From JBKEBX01 sp047974615 (GTDB lineage Bacteria; Bacillota; Clostridia; Lachnospirales; CAMZNU01), in the NCBI GenBank assembly GCA_047974615.1, contig JBKECM010000028.1, positions 1 through 27,748 of the forward strand: a DNA stretch of 27,748 bases, written 5' to 3'. Position 1 is the first letter of the stretch. Each line of letters begins with the position of its first letter. Positions 15,198 to 23,708 of the stretch are shown here, piece by piece. The notes below the pieces were generated by a model. It did not search any database. It was not told the origin of the DNA and saw only the letters and a program-made list of their open reading frames with translations. A program made the translations under genes and the position numbers.

Positions 15198-16733
15198 TTA
15201 TACCCAAGAAGTCTTTTTCTTAATTTTTTTCTTATTCAAAGATATTCGTACAGGTTCTTTTTTATCTGGCAAACTTTCGTCAATTTCAATAATAGGTGCT
15301 TTGTCCTCATCTATAGTAGTTGCATCAAAAGTAACTTTTTTGATTTTTGGATTTGAAGGTATTTCATACATAATGTCATTCATAACACCTTCAAGTATAG
15401 AACGTAACCCTCTTGCCCCTGTTTCACGCTCAATAGTTTTTTTAGCAATGGCTTTTAAACTATCTTCCGTAAATTCAAGCTCTACTTTTTCTAAATCAAA
15501 CAAGTGCTTATATTGTTTAACAATAGAGTTTTTAGGCTCAAGTAAAATTCTAATTAAAGCTTCTTCGTCAAGCTCATCTAATGTTACAATAACAGGCAAA
15601 CGACCTATTAATTCAGGTATAAGACCAAATTTTTGCAAATCTTTGTTTATAACCTTTTGTAAAATCTCACTTTTAGGAATATCTTTAGTTTCTGTAGTAG
15701 AATTGAAACCGATTATCTTTTTATTATAACGTCTTTCTATATCTTTTTCGATACCAGCAAAAGACCCACCACAAATGAATAAAATATTAGTTGTATCAAT
15801 TTGAATCATCTCTTGCATAGGGTGTTTTCTTCCACCTTGAGGAGGAACACTTGCAACAGTACCTTCAAGTATTTTTAAAATAGCTTGCTGAACACCTTCA
15901 CCAGAAACATCTCTCGTTAAAGATGTATTCTCAGATTTACGTGCTATTTTATCTATTTCATCAATATAAATTATCCCTTTTTCAGCTTTTTCAATATCAT
16001 AATCACAAGTTTGTAAAAGTTTTAATAAAATATTTTCAACGTCATCGCCAACATAACCTGCCTCTGTAAGTGTTGTTGCGTCAGCTATAGCAAAAGGCAC
16101 ATTTAAGTATTTTGCTAAAGTTTGTGCAAGATGAGTCTTACCTGAACCGGTAGGGCCGATTAAAAGTACATTTGACTTTTGAACTTCAAGGTCAACATCT
16201 TTGTGATTTTGCCCTATTCTTTTATAGTGATTATAAACTGCTACAGCTAAAGATTTTTTTGCTTTATCTTGCCCAACAACATAGCCATCTAAAAACTCTT
16301 TCATCATTACAGGTGTTGGGAGTTCAAAGAAATCATCACCCTTTTTAAAGTCAGTACTGTTATATTTTTCGTGAAATTCACCATTTTCGCTGACTTCATC
16401 ATCGAATAAATCGTCATAGCCTTCAAATTCTTGATCATCATCAATGTAATATTCAAGGCTTTCAAATATTTCGCTATGAAGTTCATCAGCATCTTCTTCA
16501 TTTATATTAAGTTTTGCTAACAACTCTCTAGTTATTTTATCAATATTTTCTAGTTTTTGGTTTGAATTTTTTGGGGTTTCTTTTGATTTAAGTTCTTCAA
16601 GTTTACTAAGTACGCCAATACATTCATTACAAATAAATGCACCTCTCCCTTGTACAAAAGCTTTAACTTGTTTTTTATTTTTACCACAAAAATTACAAAC
16701 TATTTCTTTGTTAAAATCGATATCGTCTTGCAT
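15198..16733 (-). CDS. clpX: ATP-dependent Clp protease ATP-binding subunit ClpX, with long acidic linker
   Basis: AAA+ unfoldase that feeds proteins into ClpP. A four-cysteine zinc domain is at C13/C16/C35/C38. Walker A GPTGSGKT is at 193-200, the pore loop GYVG at 226-229, Walker B IIYIDEID at 254-261, the ClpP-docking loop IGF at 341-343 and sensor-2 GAR at 439-441, all intact. At 511 residues it is clearly longer than the usual 410-430. The extra length is mainly a stretch at about 60-130 between zinc and AAA+ domains, rich in Asp, Glu and Tyr (for example EYYIDDDQEFEGYDDLFDDE), plus a lysine-rich tail (KKKIKKK). GGAGG precedes the ATG at 16733. It lies 48 nt after clpP, so the two are probably co-transcribed. 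lon, often next in Clostridia, is absent here. Confidence 0.96.
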   Translation of the reverse strand: MQDDIDFNKEIVCNFCGKNKKQVKAFVQGRGAFICNECIGVLSKLEELKSKETPKNSNQKLENIDKITRELLAKLNINEEDADELHSEIFESLEYYIDDDQEFEGYDDLFDDEVSENGEFHEKYNSTDFKKGDDFFELPTPVMMKEFLDGYVVGQDKAKKSLAVAVYNHYKRIGQNHKDVDLEVQKSNVLLIGPTGSGKTHLAQTLAKYLNVPFAIADATTLTEAGYVGDDVENILLKLLQTCDYDIEKAEKGIIYIDEIDKIARKSENTSLTRDVSGEGVQQAILKILEGTVASVPPQGGRKHPMQEMIQIDTTNILFICGGSFAGIEKDIERRYNKKIIGFNSTTETKDIPKSEILQKVINKDLQKFGLIPELIGRLPVIVTLDELDEEALIRILLEPKNSIVKQYKHLFDLEKVELEFTEDSLKAIAKKTIERETGARGLRSILEGVMNDIMYEIPSNPKIKKVTFDATTIDEDKAPIIEIDESLPDKKEPVRISLNKKKIKKKTSWV

Positions 16734-16781
16734 TAAATATCCTCCATATTTCTATGAAACAAAATATTACTACCCATAAAT

Positions 16782-17363
16782 TTATGGTTTAACTATTACT
16801 TTGTCTATTAAGCCATATTCCATGGCTTCATCTGCACTTAAATAATTATCTCTATCAGTATCTTTTTCTATTATCTCGATAGCTTTGCCAGTAAACTCAC
16901 TTAACATAGTATTCATTTTTTTCTTAGTTTTTAAAATATGTTCAGCATGAATAGCTATATCAGAAGCTTGCCCACGAGCTCCACCAAGTGGTTGATGAAT
17001 CATTATTTCAGAATTAGGAAGTGCAAATCTTTTTCCCTTTGTGCCACCAGCAAGTAAAAAAGCACCCATAGAAGCTGCCATACCTATACAAATAGTAGAA
17101 ACGTCAGGTTTAATATACTGCATAGTATCGTATATAGCAAGACCAGCAGAAATAGAACCACCGGGACTATTGATATAAAAACTAATATCTTTATTAGGGT
17201 CTTCTGCAGCTAAAAATAATAATTGTGCAATAACAACACTAGCCGTAGTATCGTTTACTTCATCAGCTAAAAAAATAATTCTGTCTTTTAATAATCTTGA
17301 ATAAATATCATAAGAACGTTCACCACGTCCAGTTTGCTCAATAACATAAGGTACTAAAGGCAT
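16782..17363 (-). CDS. clpP: ATP-dependent Clp protease proteolytic subunit
   Basis: A 193-residue serine protease that assembles into the tetradecameric proteolytic chamber used with ClpX. The catalytic triad is complete: S98 in GMAASMG, H123 in MIHQPLGG and D172 in DTDRDNY, all at standard positions. The start at 17363 gives MPLVPYVIEQTGRGERSYDI, the normal conserved N-terminus, though its ribosome-binding site (GAAAG) is weak. It is followed by clpX after 48 nt. Upstream, tig has its own terminator and a family A repeat separates the two, so clpP-clpX seems to have a separate promoter. Confidence 0.97.
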   Translation of the reverse strand: MPLVPYVIEQTGRGERSYDIYSRLLKDRIIFLADEVNDTTASVVIAQLLFLAAEDPNKDISFYINSPGGSISAGLAIYDTMQYIKPDVSTICIGMAASMGAFLLAGGTKGKRFALPNSEIMIHQPLGGARGQASDIAIHAEHILKTKKKMNTMLSEFTGKAIEIIEKDTDRDNYLSADEAMEYGLIDKVIVKP

Positions 17364-17411
17364 AAAACACCAACTTTCTTTTTTTATATAGTATATCCAT
17401 TATTTTACCAT

Positions 17412-17440
17412 ATTATACGAAAAATAAATAGTATAAAATC
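17412..17440 (-). promoter_or_regulatory. putative promoter of clpP-clpX
   Basis: Minus-strand TATAAT (17417-17412) with a weak -35 about 17 bp upstream (GATTTT, 17440-17435). It gives a leader of about 40 nt. No CtsR-type direct repeat was recognised nearby. Confidence 0.4.
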
Positions 17441-17494
17441 ATATTAATATAAATTTTTATATTTCTAATACAATTTTTTAATTAAAAAGTAATA

Positions 17495-17725
17495 TGGTTT
17501 CATTGCAAAATATAGAAAAATCCGTTTTCATCTTGGAATTTTCACTACGTGAAAACTACTTCATCGCCCTTGTTCCTTGGGTTCTTTACAAAACAACGGC
17601 TTTGCGTCTTTTGATAAAAACTGTGGAAATGGCGTCTTTTTGCAATTTCACGCCTTTGTCAAAAATATGAAAATTTGATTTTTTCTTTTGCAATATGCCA
17701 TTTCTTGAATTTTGCAACGTTGCCA
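17495..17725 (+). repeat. family A repeat, full-length copy (231 bp)
   Basis: Starts TGGTTTCATTGCAAAAT and ends with a sequence that reads TGGCAACGTTGCAAAAT on the other strand: imperfect terminal inverted repeats of 17 bp. It contains a small hairpin TTTTCAC/GTGAAAA. Its right 74 bp recur in reverse at 9177-9250, and most of it recurs at 19269-19443. There is no coding frame of protein character. It occupies most of the 450-nt gap between clpP and tig. Confidence 0.85.
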
Positions 17726-17732
17726 TATATTA

Positions 17733-17759
17733 AAAATAAAAAGGGTGTTTCCACCCCTT
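17733..17759 (-). terminator. intrinsic terminator of tig
   Basis: Minus-strand stem AAGGGGTG (17759-17752) with CACCCTTT (17747-17740), one G:U pair, 4-nt loop, followed by a T-rich tail. Confidence 0.78.
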
Positions 17760-17813
17760 CTATATAATATTAAACCATAATCTTAATTTAAAGATTTTAA
17801 AAAATCATAAAAC

Positions 17814-19097
17814 TTAAGCTTCTACAGCGCTATCAACAACAAGTTGTAAAGCTTTTTGAATAGATAAGTCCCCTTTGATACCAGCGATATCTTCGCTACG
17901 CATACTACCTTTGATATTTTCAACAGGGATTTTATACATATCAGCTATTCTTTGGATTTCTGTATCAACTTCTGCTTCACTTATATCAAAATCTTCTGCT
18001 TTTGCTACGCTTTCAAGTATTAATCTTCCACGTACTTGCTTATCAGCTTGACCTCTATATACTTCTCTTAATGATTGCATAGTTTGACCCATAAATTGTA
18101 AGTATTGATCAAGTTCGATACCTTGTTGTCTAACTTGTTGTTCAAAAGAACGAACTTGGTTATCGATTTGGTTTTCAACCATAACAACAGGAAGGTCAAA
18201 TTTTGTTTCAGTAATAAGATATTCCATTACTTCATTTTCTTTTTTATTTTTTGCGTTATCAGCTTTAGATTTAGCAACTTCTTCTTTTATAGAAGCTTTG
18301 TACTCATCTAAAGTATTGAACTCACTAACATCTTTAGCAAACTCATCATTTAATTCAGGTAACTCACGAGTTTTGATTTCATTTATTTTAACTTTAAAGT
18401 CAGCAGGCTTTCCAGCTAAATCAGCTTGACCATAGTTTTCAGGGAAGTTAACTGTAATTGTTTTTTCATCACCAACTTTAAGACCAATAAGTTGTTCTTC
18501 AAAAGTATCAATAAAAGTTTTGCTACCGATAATTAAATCATAGTCTTCACCCTTACCGCCTTCAAAAGCTACACCATTCATAAAACCTTCAAAATCTAAA
18601 GTAGCAAGGTCATTATTTTCAATAGCCTTATCATTTGATTCTACAAGTCTTACAGATTTTTCACGTTCGCCATTAATTTTAGCTAAAACTTCATCATCAG
18701 AAACTTCAAGGTCAGCCTTAGCAACTTTTACACCTTTATAGTTTTCAACTTTAACTTCTGGTTTAACAAAAACTTGCACTTCAATAGAAACAGTATCCCC
18801 TTCACCTTCAATAACTTTTGTATATGGGCGAGATACGATTTCAAGATTATTTTCAGTTACAGCTTTTTCTAAAAGTTCAGGCATAAAATTATTTAAAGCT
18901 TCCTCATGGAATATTTCTTTTCCATATTGAGCTACGATCATTTGCTTAGGTGCTTTACCTTTTCTAAAACCTTGAACATTAACTTGATTTCTTATTTTTT
19001 TGTAAGCAACTTCAATATTTTCATTAAAAGTTTCTTTAGAAACCTCAAAAGTAAGTTTTACGATATTTGACTCAAGTTTTTCGATTTTTGTAGACAT
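17814..19097 (-). CDS. tig: trigger factor
   Basis: A ribosome-bound folding chaperone and peptidyl-prolyl isomerase of 427 residues, normal length. The ribosome-docking signature GFRKGKAPK is at 43-51. An FKBP-type domain (about 155-245, with DFEGF and the LIGSKTFIDTFEEQLIG region) is followed by the C-terminal chaperone arms (about 260-427). AGGAGG precedes the ATG at 19097. The order tig-clpP-clpX is a widely conserved block in Firmicutes, linking co-translational folding to degradation. Here the gene is separated from clpP by its own terminator and a repeat element, and from glnA by another repeat. Confidence 0.96.
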   Translation of the reverse strand: MSTKIEKLESNIVKLTFEVSKETFNENIEVAYKKIRNQVNVQGFRKGKAPKQMIVAQYGKEIFHEEALNNFMPELLEKAVTENNLEIVSRPYTKVIEGEGDTVSIEVQVFVKPEVKVENYKGVKVAKADLEVSDDEVLAKINGEREKSVRLVESNDKAIENNDLATLDFEGFMNGVAFEGGKGEDYDLIIGSKTFIDTFEEQLIGLKVGDEKTITVNFPENYGQADLAGKPADFKVKINEIKTRELPELNDEFAKDVSEFNTLDEYKASIKEEVAKSKADNAKNKKENEVMEYLITETKFDLPVVMVENQIDNQVRSFEQQVRQQGIELDQYLQFMGQTMQSLREVYRGQADKQVRGRLILESVAKAEDFDISEAEVDTEIQRIADMYKIPVENIKGSMRSEDIAGIKGDLSIQKALQLVVDSAVEA

Positions 19098-19156
19098 TAA
19101 AAATTCCTCCTAAAAGTAATTAGCATTTATACAATCCTTATAAACGCATATTTTTT

Positions 19157-19185
19157 ATTATAACACATTAAAAATTAAATTTCCA
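19157..19185 (-). promoter_or_regulatory. putative promoter of tig
   Basis: Minus-strand TGTTATAAT (perfect TATAAT at 19162-19157 with TGn extension) and TGGAAA (19185-19180) 17 bp upstream. Confidence 0.58.
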
Positions 19186-19268
19186 TACTATTTGCTAAAT
19201 TAAATGAAATTTGTTTTAAATACTAATATAGTAACGGTGAAAACTATAATATTCTAACTTTAATTAAT

Positions 19269-19443
19269 TGGCTTCATTGCAAAATATAGAAAAATCCATT
19301 TTATCTCTGAATTTTCAATACGTGAAAACAACTTCGTCGCCCTTGTTCCTTGGGTTCTTTACAAAAACAATGGCTTTTAGCTTTTGATAAAAACTGTGGA
19401 AATGACGTCTTTTTGCCATTTCTTGAATTTTTCAACGTTACCA
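19269..19443 (+). repeat. family A repeat, internally deleted copy (175 bp)
   Basis: Same orientation as 17495-17725 and close to it along most of its length. A segment of about 56 bp is missing, between the GACGTCTTTTTGC motif and the CCATTTCTTGAATTTT near the right end. The left end is TGGCTTCATTGCAAAAT. It lies between tig and glnA; with the tig promoter and glnA terminator it accounts for most of this 398-nt gap. Confidence 0.85.
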
Positions 19444-19445
19444 AA

Positions 19446-19480
19446 TACAAAAGGCTATAAACCAAAAGTTTATAGCCTTT
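19446..19480 (-). terminator. terminator of glnA
   Basis: A perfect 13-bp stem (19450-19462 with 19468-19480, AAAGGCTATAAAC and complement), 5-nt loop. The T tail on the minus strand is short and interrupted (TTTTGTATTT). It lies directly after the glnA stop. Confidence 0.72.
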
Positions 19481-19495
19481 AAATATATAATTATA

Positions 19496-20821
19496 TTAGT
19501 AAATTCCTAAATATTCGTCAACTTCCCACTTAGTAACACGTTTAGCATACTCAGAATATTCTTTTCTTTTAGCCTTTACATAAGTTGTATGTAAATGCTC
19601 ACCTAAAACTTCTTTCATAAACTCAGAAGCACCAAGTAATTTAGCAGCTTCTCTTAAAGAACCCGGTAAACTTTCGATACCTAATTCTTCAAGTTCGTGT
19701 ATATCCATTTTGTAGATATTTTGGTCTACAGCAGGAGGCACTTCCATTTTATTTTTAATACCGTCAAGACCAGCAGCTAAACAAACTGCTATAGCAAGAT
19801 ATGGATTTGCAGAAGGGTCAGGACAACGTAATTCAACACGAGTACCAGCGCCACGAGCAGCAGGAATACGTATAAGTGGAGTACGATTTGAAGAACTCCA
19901 AGCTATATATGAAGGTGCTTCATATCCCGGAACAAGTCGTTTATATGAGTTAACAAGAGGGTTAGTAATAGCCGTCATAGATTTAACATGATGTAGTAAA
20001 CCTGCTATAAAGTGATAAGCTTCTTTACTTAAGCCATCTTTTGATTCTTTGTCAAAAAATATGTTTTTTCCATCTTTTGATAATGACATATTAAGGTGCA
20101 TACCAGAACCGTGAATACCAAAAACAGGTTTAGGCATAAACGTTGCGTGTAATCCACTTTTACGTGCTAAAGTCTTAACAACAAGTTTAAATGTCATAAT
20201 TCTGTCTGCAGTAACAAGTGCTTCATCATATTTAAAGTCAATCTCATGTTGACCATCAGCACATTCGTGATGGCTAGCTTCAATTTGAAAGCCCATTTCT
20301 TCAAGTGTTAAAGCTATTTCACGACGTAAGTTTTCACCGTTGTCGATATGACCTAAATCAAAATAACCTGCTCTATCGTGAGTTATTGTAGTAGGTTCAC
20401 CTGCTTCATCGGCTTGAAATATAAAAAACTCACATTCAGGTCCAACTTGAAAATCGTAACCTAAAGCTTTCGCTTGATCTAAAACTTTAATTAAAACGTT
20501 TCTAGGGTCACTCATAAAAGGTTTTCCATCTGTAGTATATACATTACAAATAATACGTGCTTCTCGACCTTGTTGTGGACGCCAAGGCAAAATCACAAAT
20601 GAATCAAGATCTGGATAAAGTACCATATCACTTTCTTCAATCCTTGCGAAACCTTGAATAGAACTACCGTCAAACATAATTTTGTTTTCAAGTGCATCAT
20701 TAAGCTGATTAACAGTTATTGCAACATTTTTTCCCTGTCCGAAAATATCCGTAAACATAAGTCTAATAAACTTTACATCGTGTTCTTCAACAAGTCTTAC
20801 AATATCATTTTTTGTGTACAT
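19496..20821 (-). CDS. glnA: glutamine synthetase type I (alpha form)
   Basis: A 441-residue dodecameric enzyme that makes glutamine from glutamate, ammonia and ATP, central to nitrogen assimilation. The N-terminal beta-grasp part contains DGSSIQGFARIEESDM, followed by GPECEFF with metal-binding glutamates, the EASHHECADGQHEID region, GSGMHLNMS and SSNRTPLIRIP. The length and absence of the extra insertion of beta-type enzymes fit GSI-alpha, which is controlled by feedback and repressor binding, not adenylylation. AAAGGAG precedes the ATG at 20821. It is a single-gene unit. A perfect 15-bp palindrome next to its -35 is a candidate nitrogen-regulator site. Confidence 0.97.
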   Translation of the reverse strand: MYTKNDIVRLVEEHDVKFIRLMFTDIFGQGKNVAITVNQLNDALENKIMFDGSSIQGFARIEESDMVLYPDLDSFVILPWRPQQGREARIICNVYTTDGKPFMSDPRNVLIKVLDQAKALGYDFQVGPECEFFIFQADEAGEPTTITHDRAGYFDLGHIDNGENLRREIALTLEEMGFQIEASHHECADGQHEIDFKYDEALVTADRIMTFKLVVKTLARKSGLHATFMPKPVFGIHGSGMHLNMSLSKDGKNIFFDKESKDGLSKEAYHFIAGLLHHVKSMTAITNPLVNSYKRLVPGYEAPSYIAWSSSNRTPLIRIPAARGAGTRVELRCPDPSANPYLAIAVCLAAGLDGIKNKMEVPPAVDQNIYKMDIHELEELGIESLPGSLREAAKLLGASEFMKEVLGEHLHTTYVKAKRKEYSEYAKRVTKWEVDEYLGIY

Positions 20822-20853
20822 AATCGAAACTCCTTTATATTCTATTTTATTAA

Positions 20854-20882
20854 ATTTTATCTTATTTTTATTAAAAAGTCAA
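20854..20882 (-). promoter_or_regulatory. promoter of glnA
   Basis: Minus-strand TTGACT (20882-20877), 17-bp spacer, TAAAAT (20859-20854). The leader is only about 25 nt. Confidence 0.75.
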
Positions 20883-20885
20883 TAT

Positions 20886-20900
20886 AACTTTACTAAAGTT
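20886..20900. promoter_or_regulatory. 15-bp perfect palindrome upstream of the glnA -35
   Basis: AACTTTA-C-TAAAGTT, 7-bp arms around one base, starting 4 bp upstream of the -35. The position suits an activator, or a repressor at the promoter edge. It does not fit the B. subtilis GlnR/TnrA consensus (TGTNA...TNACA) as I know it. Confidence 0.5.
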
Positions 20901-20974
20901 GCAAATTTAAAAATCAAAAATTTCAAATCATACAAAAAAATATACATTTTAACTAGTTTTCATTGCTTAAACAC

Positions 20975-22270
20975 TTATCTTTTAAGTAAAGGCTCAAGCT
21001 GATTATAGTATATCCAAGCTTTATTATAATTTTGATATATTTTTCTTTTATTTTTTATAAAATTTTCTCTATCGTATTTTTTTAGTATATCATTACATAA
21101 ATTTGTGAGATATTCAAATTCATTACTTTCATATTCAACTATATTTTCAGTACCATTTTTATAGTAATTTGTATTTAGCTTAATGAAGTCAAAGCCTTCA
21201 CCAAACTCTTTAAAACATCTTATATTTTCGTTTAAAACTAAAATATTTCCACCACCTGTAGCATAAAACAAGTATTTTAAATCATCAATAGTTTTACTAG
21301 CATTAATGTATAAATTTGATAAAGAAAAAAGTTCAATTATCCCTTCATCACTTAACCCTTTATTAAAATTAATGTCAGAAGTAAATAAAATATGATTTAA
21401 ATCAAACCCAAAATTTTCACTAAAGTTTTTTATAATAGCCTTATATCTATCTTGATTTAAAATAGAAGTATCTTTTTCAAAATCTACAAAAACTACTTTA
21501 CAACTTTTATTATATTTTTTTTCTAAAATTCCTAAAATCATACAAATTTTTTCACATTGTTCATAAGTTTCTAAAAAAGTTGGGTAGATAATTAAAAACT
21601 CGCTTTCAAATAAATTAAAAAATTTATGTATCACCTTAATTTCCTTTGACATATTTTCCATATATCCAATACTATTAAAAACAACTGAACATTTTCCCAT
21701 AGGTACGTTAAAAAGCTGTGAAATATCTTCAATTCTTTCATAAGTAGGAGTAATAAAAAAGCAATTATCAAAAGCCTTGCACATATTTGAAAAAGGATAG
21801 ACGAAAGACTCTCTCCTATTCTCAATTATGCTTTTTTCAAAATAGTAATAATAAAACTTCAAGTTTTTTAAAACAGATGAAACCTCTCGTATGGCAGTAT
21901 TATGTACTAAAAATTCTCCCTTCGTAAGTATATCATACATAAAACAAACTTCAAAGCCTTTAAGCTTAAGTATCAAATCATCAGTAACAATTTTCACTTC
22001 TTGTTTAAAGGTTTTATGTATTTTACTATCTTCTATGGAATAATCATATTTTTTAAAACTTGTGCCATTTATGGAGTTAATAACACGTTGCCACTTAATG
22101 TTTTTATGTAAAAAAAAGCCTTTTTTATTGTGTTCTTTAAAGTTTTCCTTTACAAAAATCGTAATATCATATTCTTTATCTGTTAACATAGAAATATGAC
22201 TTTCAACGACACTAACTATGGGATTTATGTTATCTAAATCTTCAAATAAAGTAAAAAATGCTACTCTCAT
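20975..22270 (-). CDS. putative GT-B glycosyltransferase
   Basis: A 431-residue protein starting MRVAFFTLFEDL at 22270, chosen because GAGGTGAGAGG lies just upstream; a further in-frame ATG at 22339 has no such site. The product has no signal peptide or membrane segment. An N-terminal beta-alpha start (RVAFFTLF...NPIVSVVESHISML) and a C-terminal region around LSDEGIIELFSLSNLYINAS, then ATGGGNILVLNE, resemble the donor-site half of family 4-like glycosyltransferases, where the acidic EX7E motif is expected, but that motif is not clearly recognisable here. Function is therefore an inference. It is followed by glnA on the same strand, with no clear terminator between. Confidence 0.5.
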   Translation of the reverse strand: MRVAFFTLFEDLDNINPIVSVVESHISMLTDKEYDITIFVKENFKEHNKKGFFLHKNIKWQRVINSINGTSFKKYDYSIEDSKIHKTFKQEVKIVTDDLILKLKGFEVCFMYDILTKGEFLVHNTAIREVSSVLKNLKFYYYYFEKSIIENRRESFVYPFSNMCKAFDNCFFITPTYERIEDISQLFNVPMGKCSVVFNSIGYMENMSKEIKVIHKFFNLFESEFLIIYPTFLETYEQCEKICMILGILEKKYNKSCKVVFVDFEKDTSILNQDRYKAIIKNFSENFGFDLNHILFTSDINFNKGLSDEGIIELFSLSNLYINASKTIDDLKYLFYATGGGNILVLNENIRCFKEFGEGFDFIKLNTNYYKNGTENIVEYESNEFEYLTNLCNDILKKYDRENFIKNKRKIYQNYNKAWIYYNQLEPLLKR

Positions 22271-22382
22271 ATACCTCTCACCTCTAATAGAAGTATATGT
22301 AGTAGCATAAATATTATGTATAGCAACACCTAAAAACACACATTTTCTTTATCAAAATGTATCGTCAAAAATCACCAAACAT

Positions 22383-22411
22383 TTTGGCATTATTGTATTT
22401 TGCGATGATAT
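22383..22411. repeat. possible degenerate family A end pair
   Basis: TGGCATTATTG followed closely by ATTTTGCGATGATATCC resembles two family A ends brought together in about 29 bp. Very short and diverged. Confidence 0.2.
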
Positions 22412-22415
22412 CCTA

Positions 22416-23708
22416 TTACTTATTAAAAATAAACATTGTAAAAAGTTTTTTTACAGACGGCTTAGAACCGTAATATAAAACACCGACTTTATAGCTTCTA
22501 CTAGCAAAAATTCCTAATACTACTACATCTATAATGGAAATAACAATAGAATAAATAATATCAAAGTTAGTAGCAAGTCCCCCTGCGTATTTTGATATCA
22601 TTGCAAGTGGTGTAAACAAAGGAATATAAACTAAAGCATTTAAAATTTTATTTTCTGGACTTATTATTAAAAACATAGCTACAAAAAAAGCGCCCATAAA
22701 AATTAAATTACCTAGTTGAAAAGATGAAGAAATTTCTTCTATTTTTGAAACTGTAGAAGCGAGTACTGCATATACAAATAAAAACATCAAAAATCCAAAA
22801 ATTGACAAAAAACTAAAATATATCAAATTGTTAAAATTCAACATTTCAGTTGCAATACCACTGTACATCATTTCAGCATTTGATAATTCTGTGACTTCAC
22901 TTGTCAAGTTACTAAAGCCACTCAAACCAATATTTGATGAAACTATAAGTATTCCAATTATCAATAAAAATTGTATAATACTACCTACAAAAACAGCTAG
23001 TACTTTACCAAAAACCAAAGAGTTAGTATCTGTAGCAGAAATTAAACTTTCCATAGTTCGACTAGTTTTTTCATTTGCAATACTCATAGCACAATATGAA
23101 CCGTACTGAGAAGACATAATATACACTAAAATCACAAAAAAATATGCAAACATAACTTGTATATAGAGATCTTCACTCCTATTTTCATTAAGAGTAAACT
23201 CACCATCTGTAATATCATATTTTTCTAAATCATAACTATTAATATAACTACTAAAATCTTCAATTTCTTCTAATAGTCCCATTTCTTCAAGAAAATCATT
23301 TGTAAAACTTTCATTAATATCATCAAAAAAAGAGTCGACATCTTCAATAGTAGTAATACTTAAAGACTCTGTATATACGATAGGATTATTTGAAGAAAAA
23401 TATACCCCCTTGTTGAATTTTGAATTACTAATGCCTTCTATCAATTCATCGTAGCTGTCTACAAAAGTAAAAGTAACATCATCTTTATCGACTAAATATT
23501 TTTCCATATCTACAATATTTTGATTTTCTACATAAACTCCGTATTTATCTCCTTGTTCCTCTTTGTCATTAGAAAAAAATTGAATAATTAAAGGTAAAAC
23601 AGCTATTAAAATACCAACAACTAACATAATTATTGTAGTTATCCAGTTCTTTTTATCTTTAATAAATCCTAAAAACTCATATTCAAAAACCGTAAATATA
23701 TTATTCAT
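22416..23708 (-). CDS. ABC-2 type transporter permease (NatB/COG1668-like)
   Basis: A 430-residue membrane protein, the permease of an ABC exporter with the ATPase encoded just upstream. The start is ATG 23708, with AGGTGG at good spacing; a GTG nine bases earlier would destroy that spacing. One N-terminal membrane helix (about 22-43) is followed by an extracellular acidic domain (about 45-180) and five or six further helices, the NatB layout. The first codons overlap the end of the ATPase gene by 8 bp (ATGAATAA), so the two are translationally coupled. NatA/NatB-type systems export sodium or other toxic compounds; the substrate here is unknown. Confidence 0.85.
   Translation of the reverse strand: MNNIFTVFEYEFLGFIKDKKNWITTIIMLVVGILIAVLPLIIQFFSNDKEEQGDKYGVYVENQNIVDMEKYLVDKDDVTFTFVDSYDELIEGISNSKFNKGVYFSSNNPIVYTESLSITTIEDVDSFFDDINESFTNDFLEEMGLLEEIEDFSSYINSYDLEKYDITDGEFTLNENRSEDLYIQVMFAYFFVILVYIMSSQYGSYCAMSIANEKTSRTMESLISATDTNSLVFGKVLAVFVGSIIQFLLIIGILIVSSNIGLSGFSNLTSEVTELSNAEMMYSGIATEMLNFNNLIYFSFLSIFGFLMFLFVYAVLASTVSKIEEISSSFQLGNLIFMGAFFVAMFLIISPENKILNALVYIPLFTPLAMISKYAGGLATNFDIIYSIVISIIDVVVLGIFASRSYKVGVLYYGSKPSVKKLFTMFIFNK

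Noticed and set aside
15301..15729. Plus-strand open frame opposite clpX
   Set aside because: A shadow of the clpX coding strand, without a ribosome-binding site or family features; other antisense frames in the window were dropped for the same reason.
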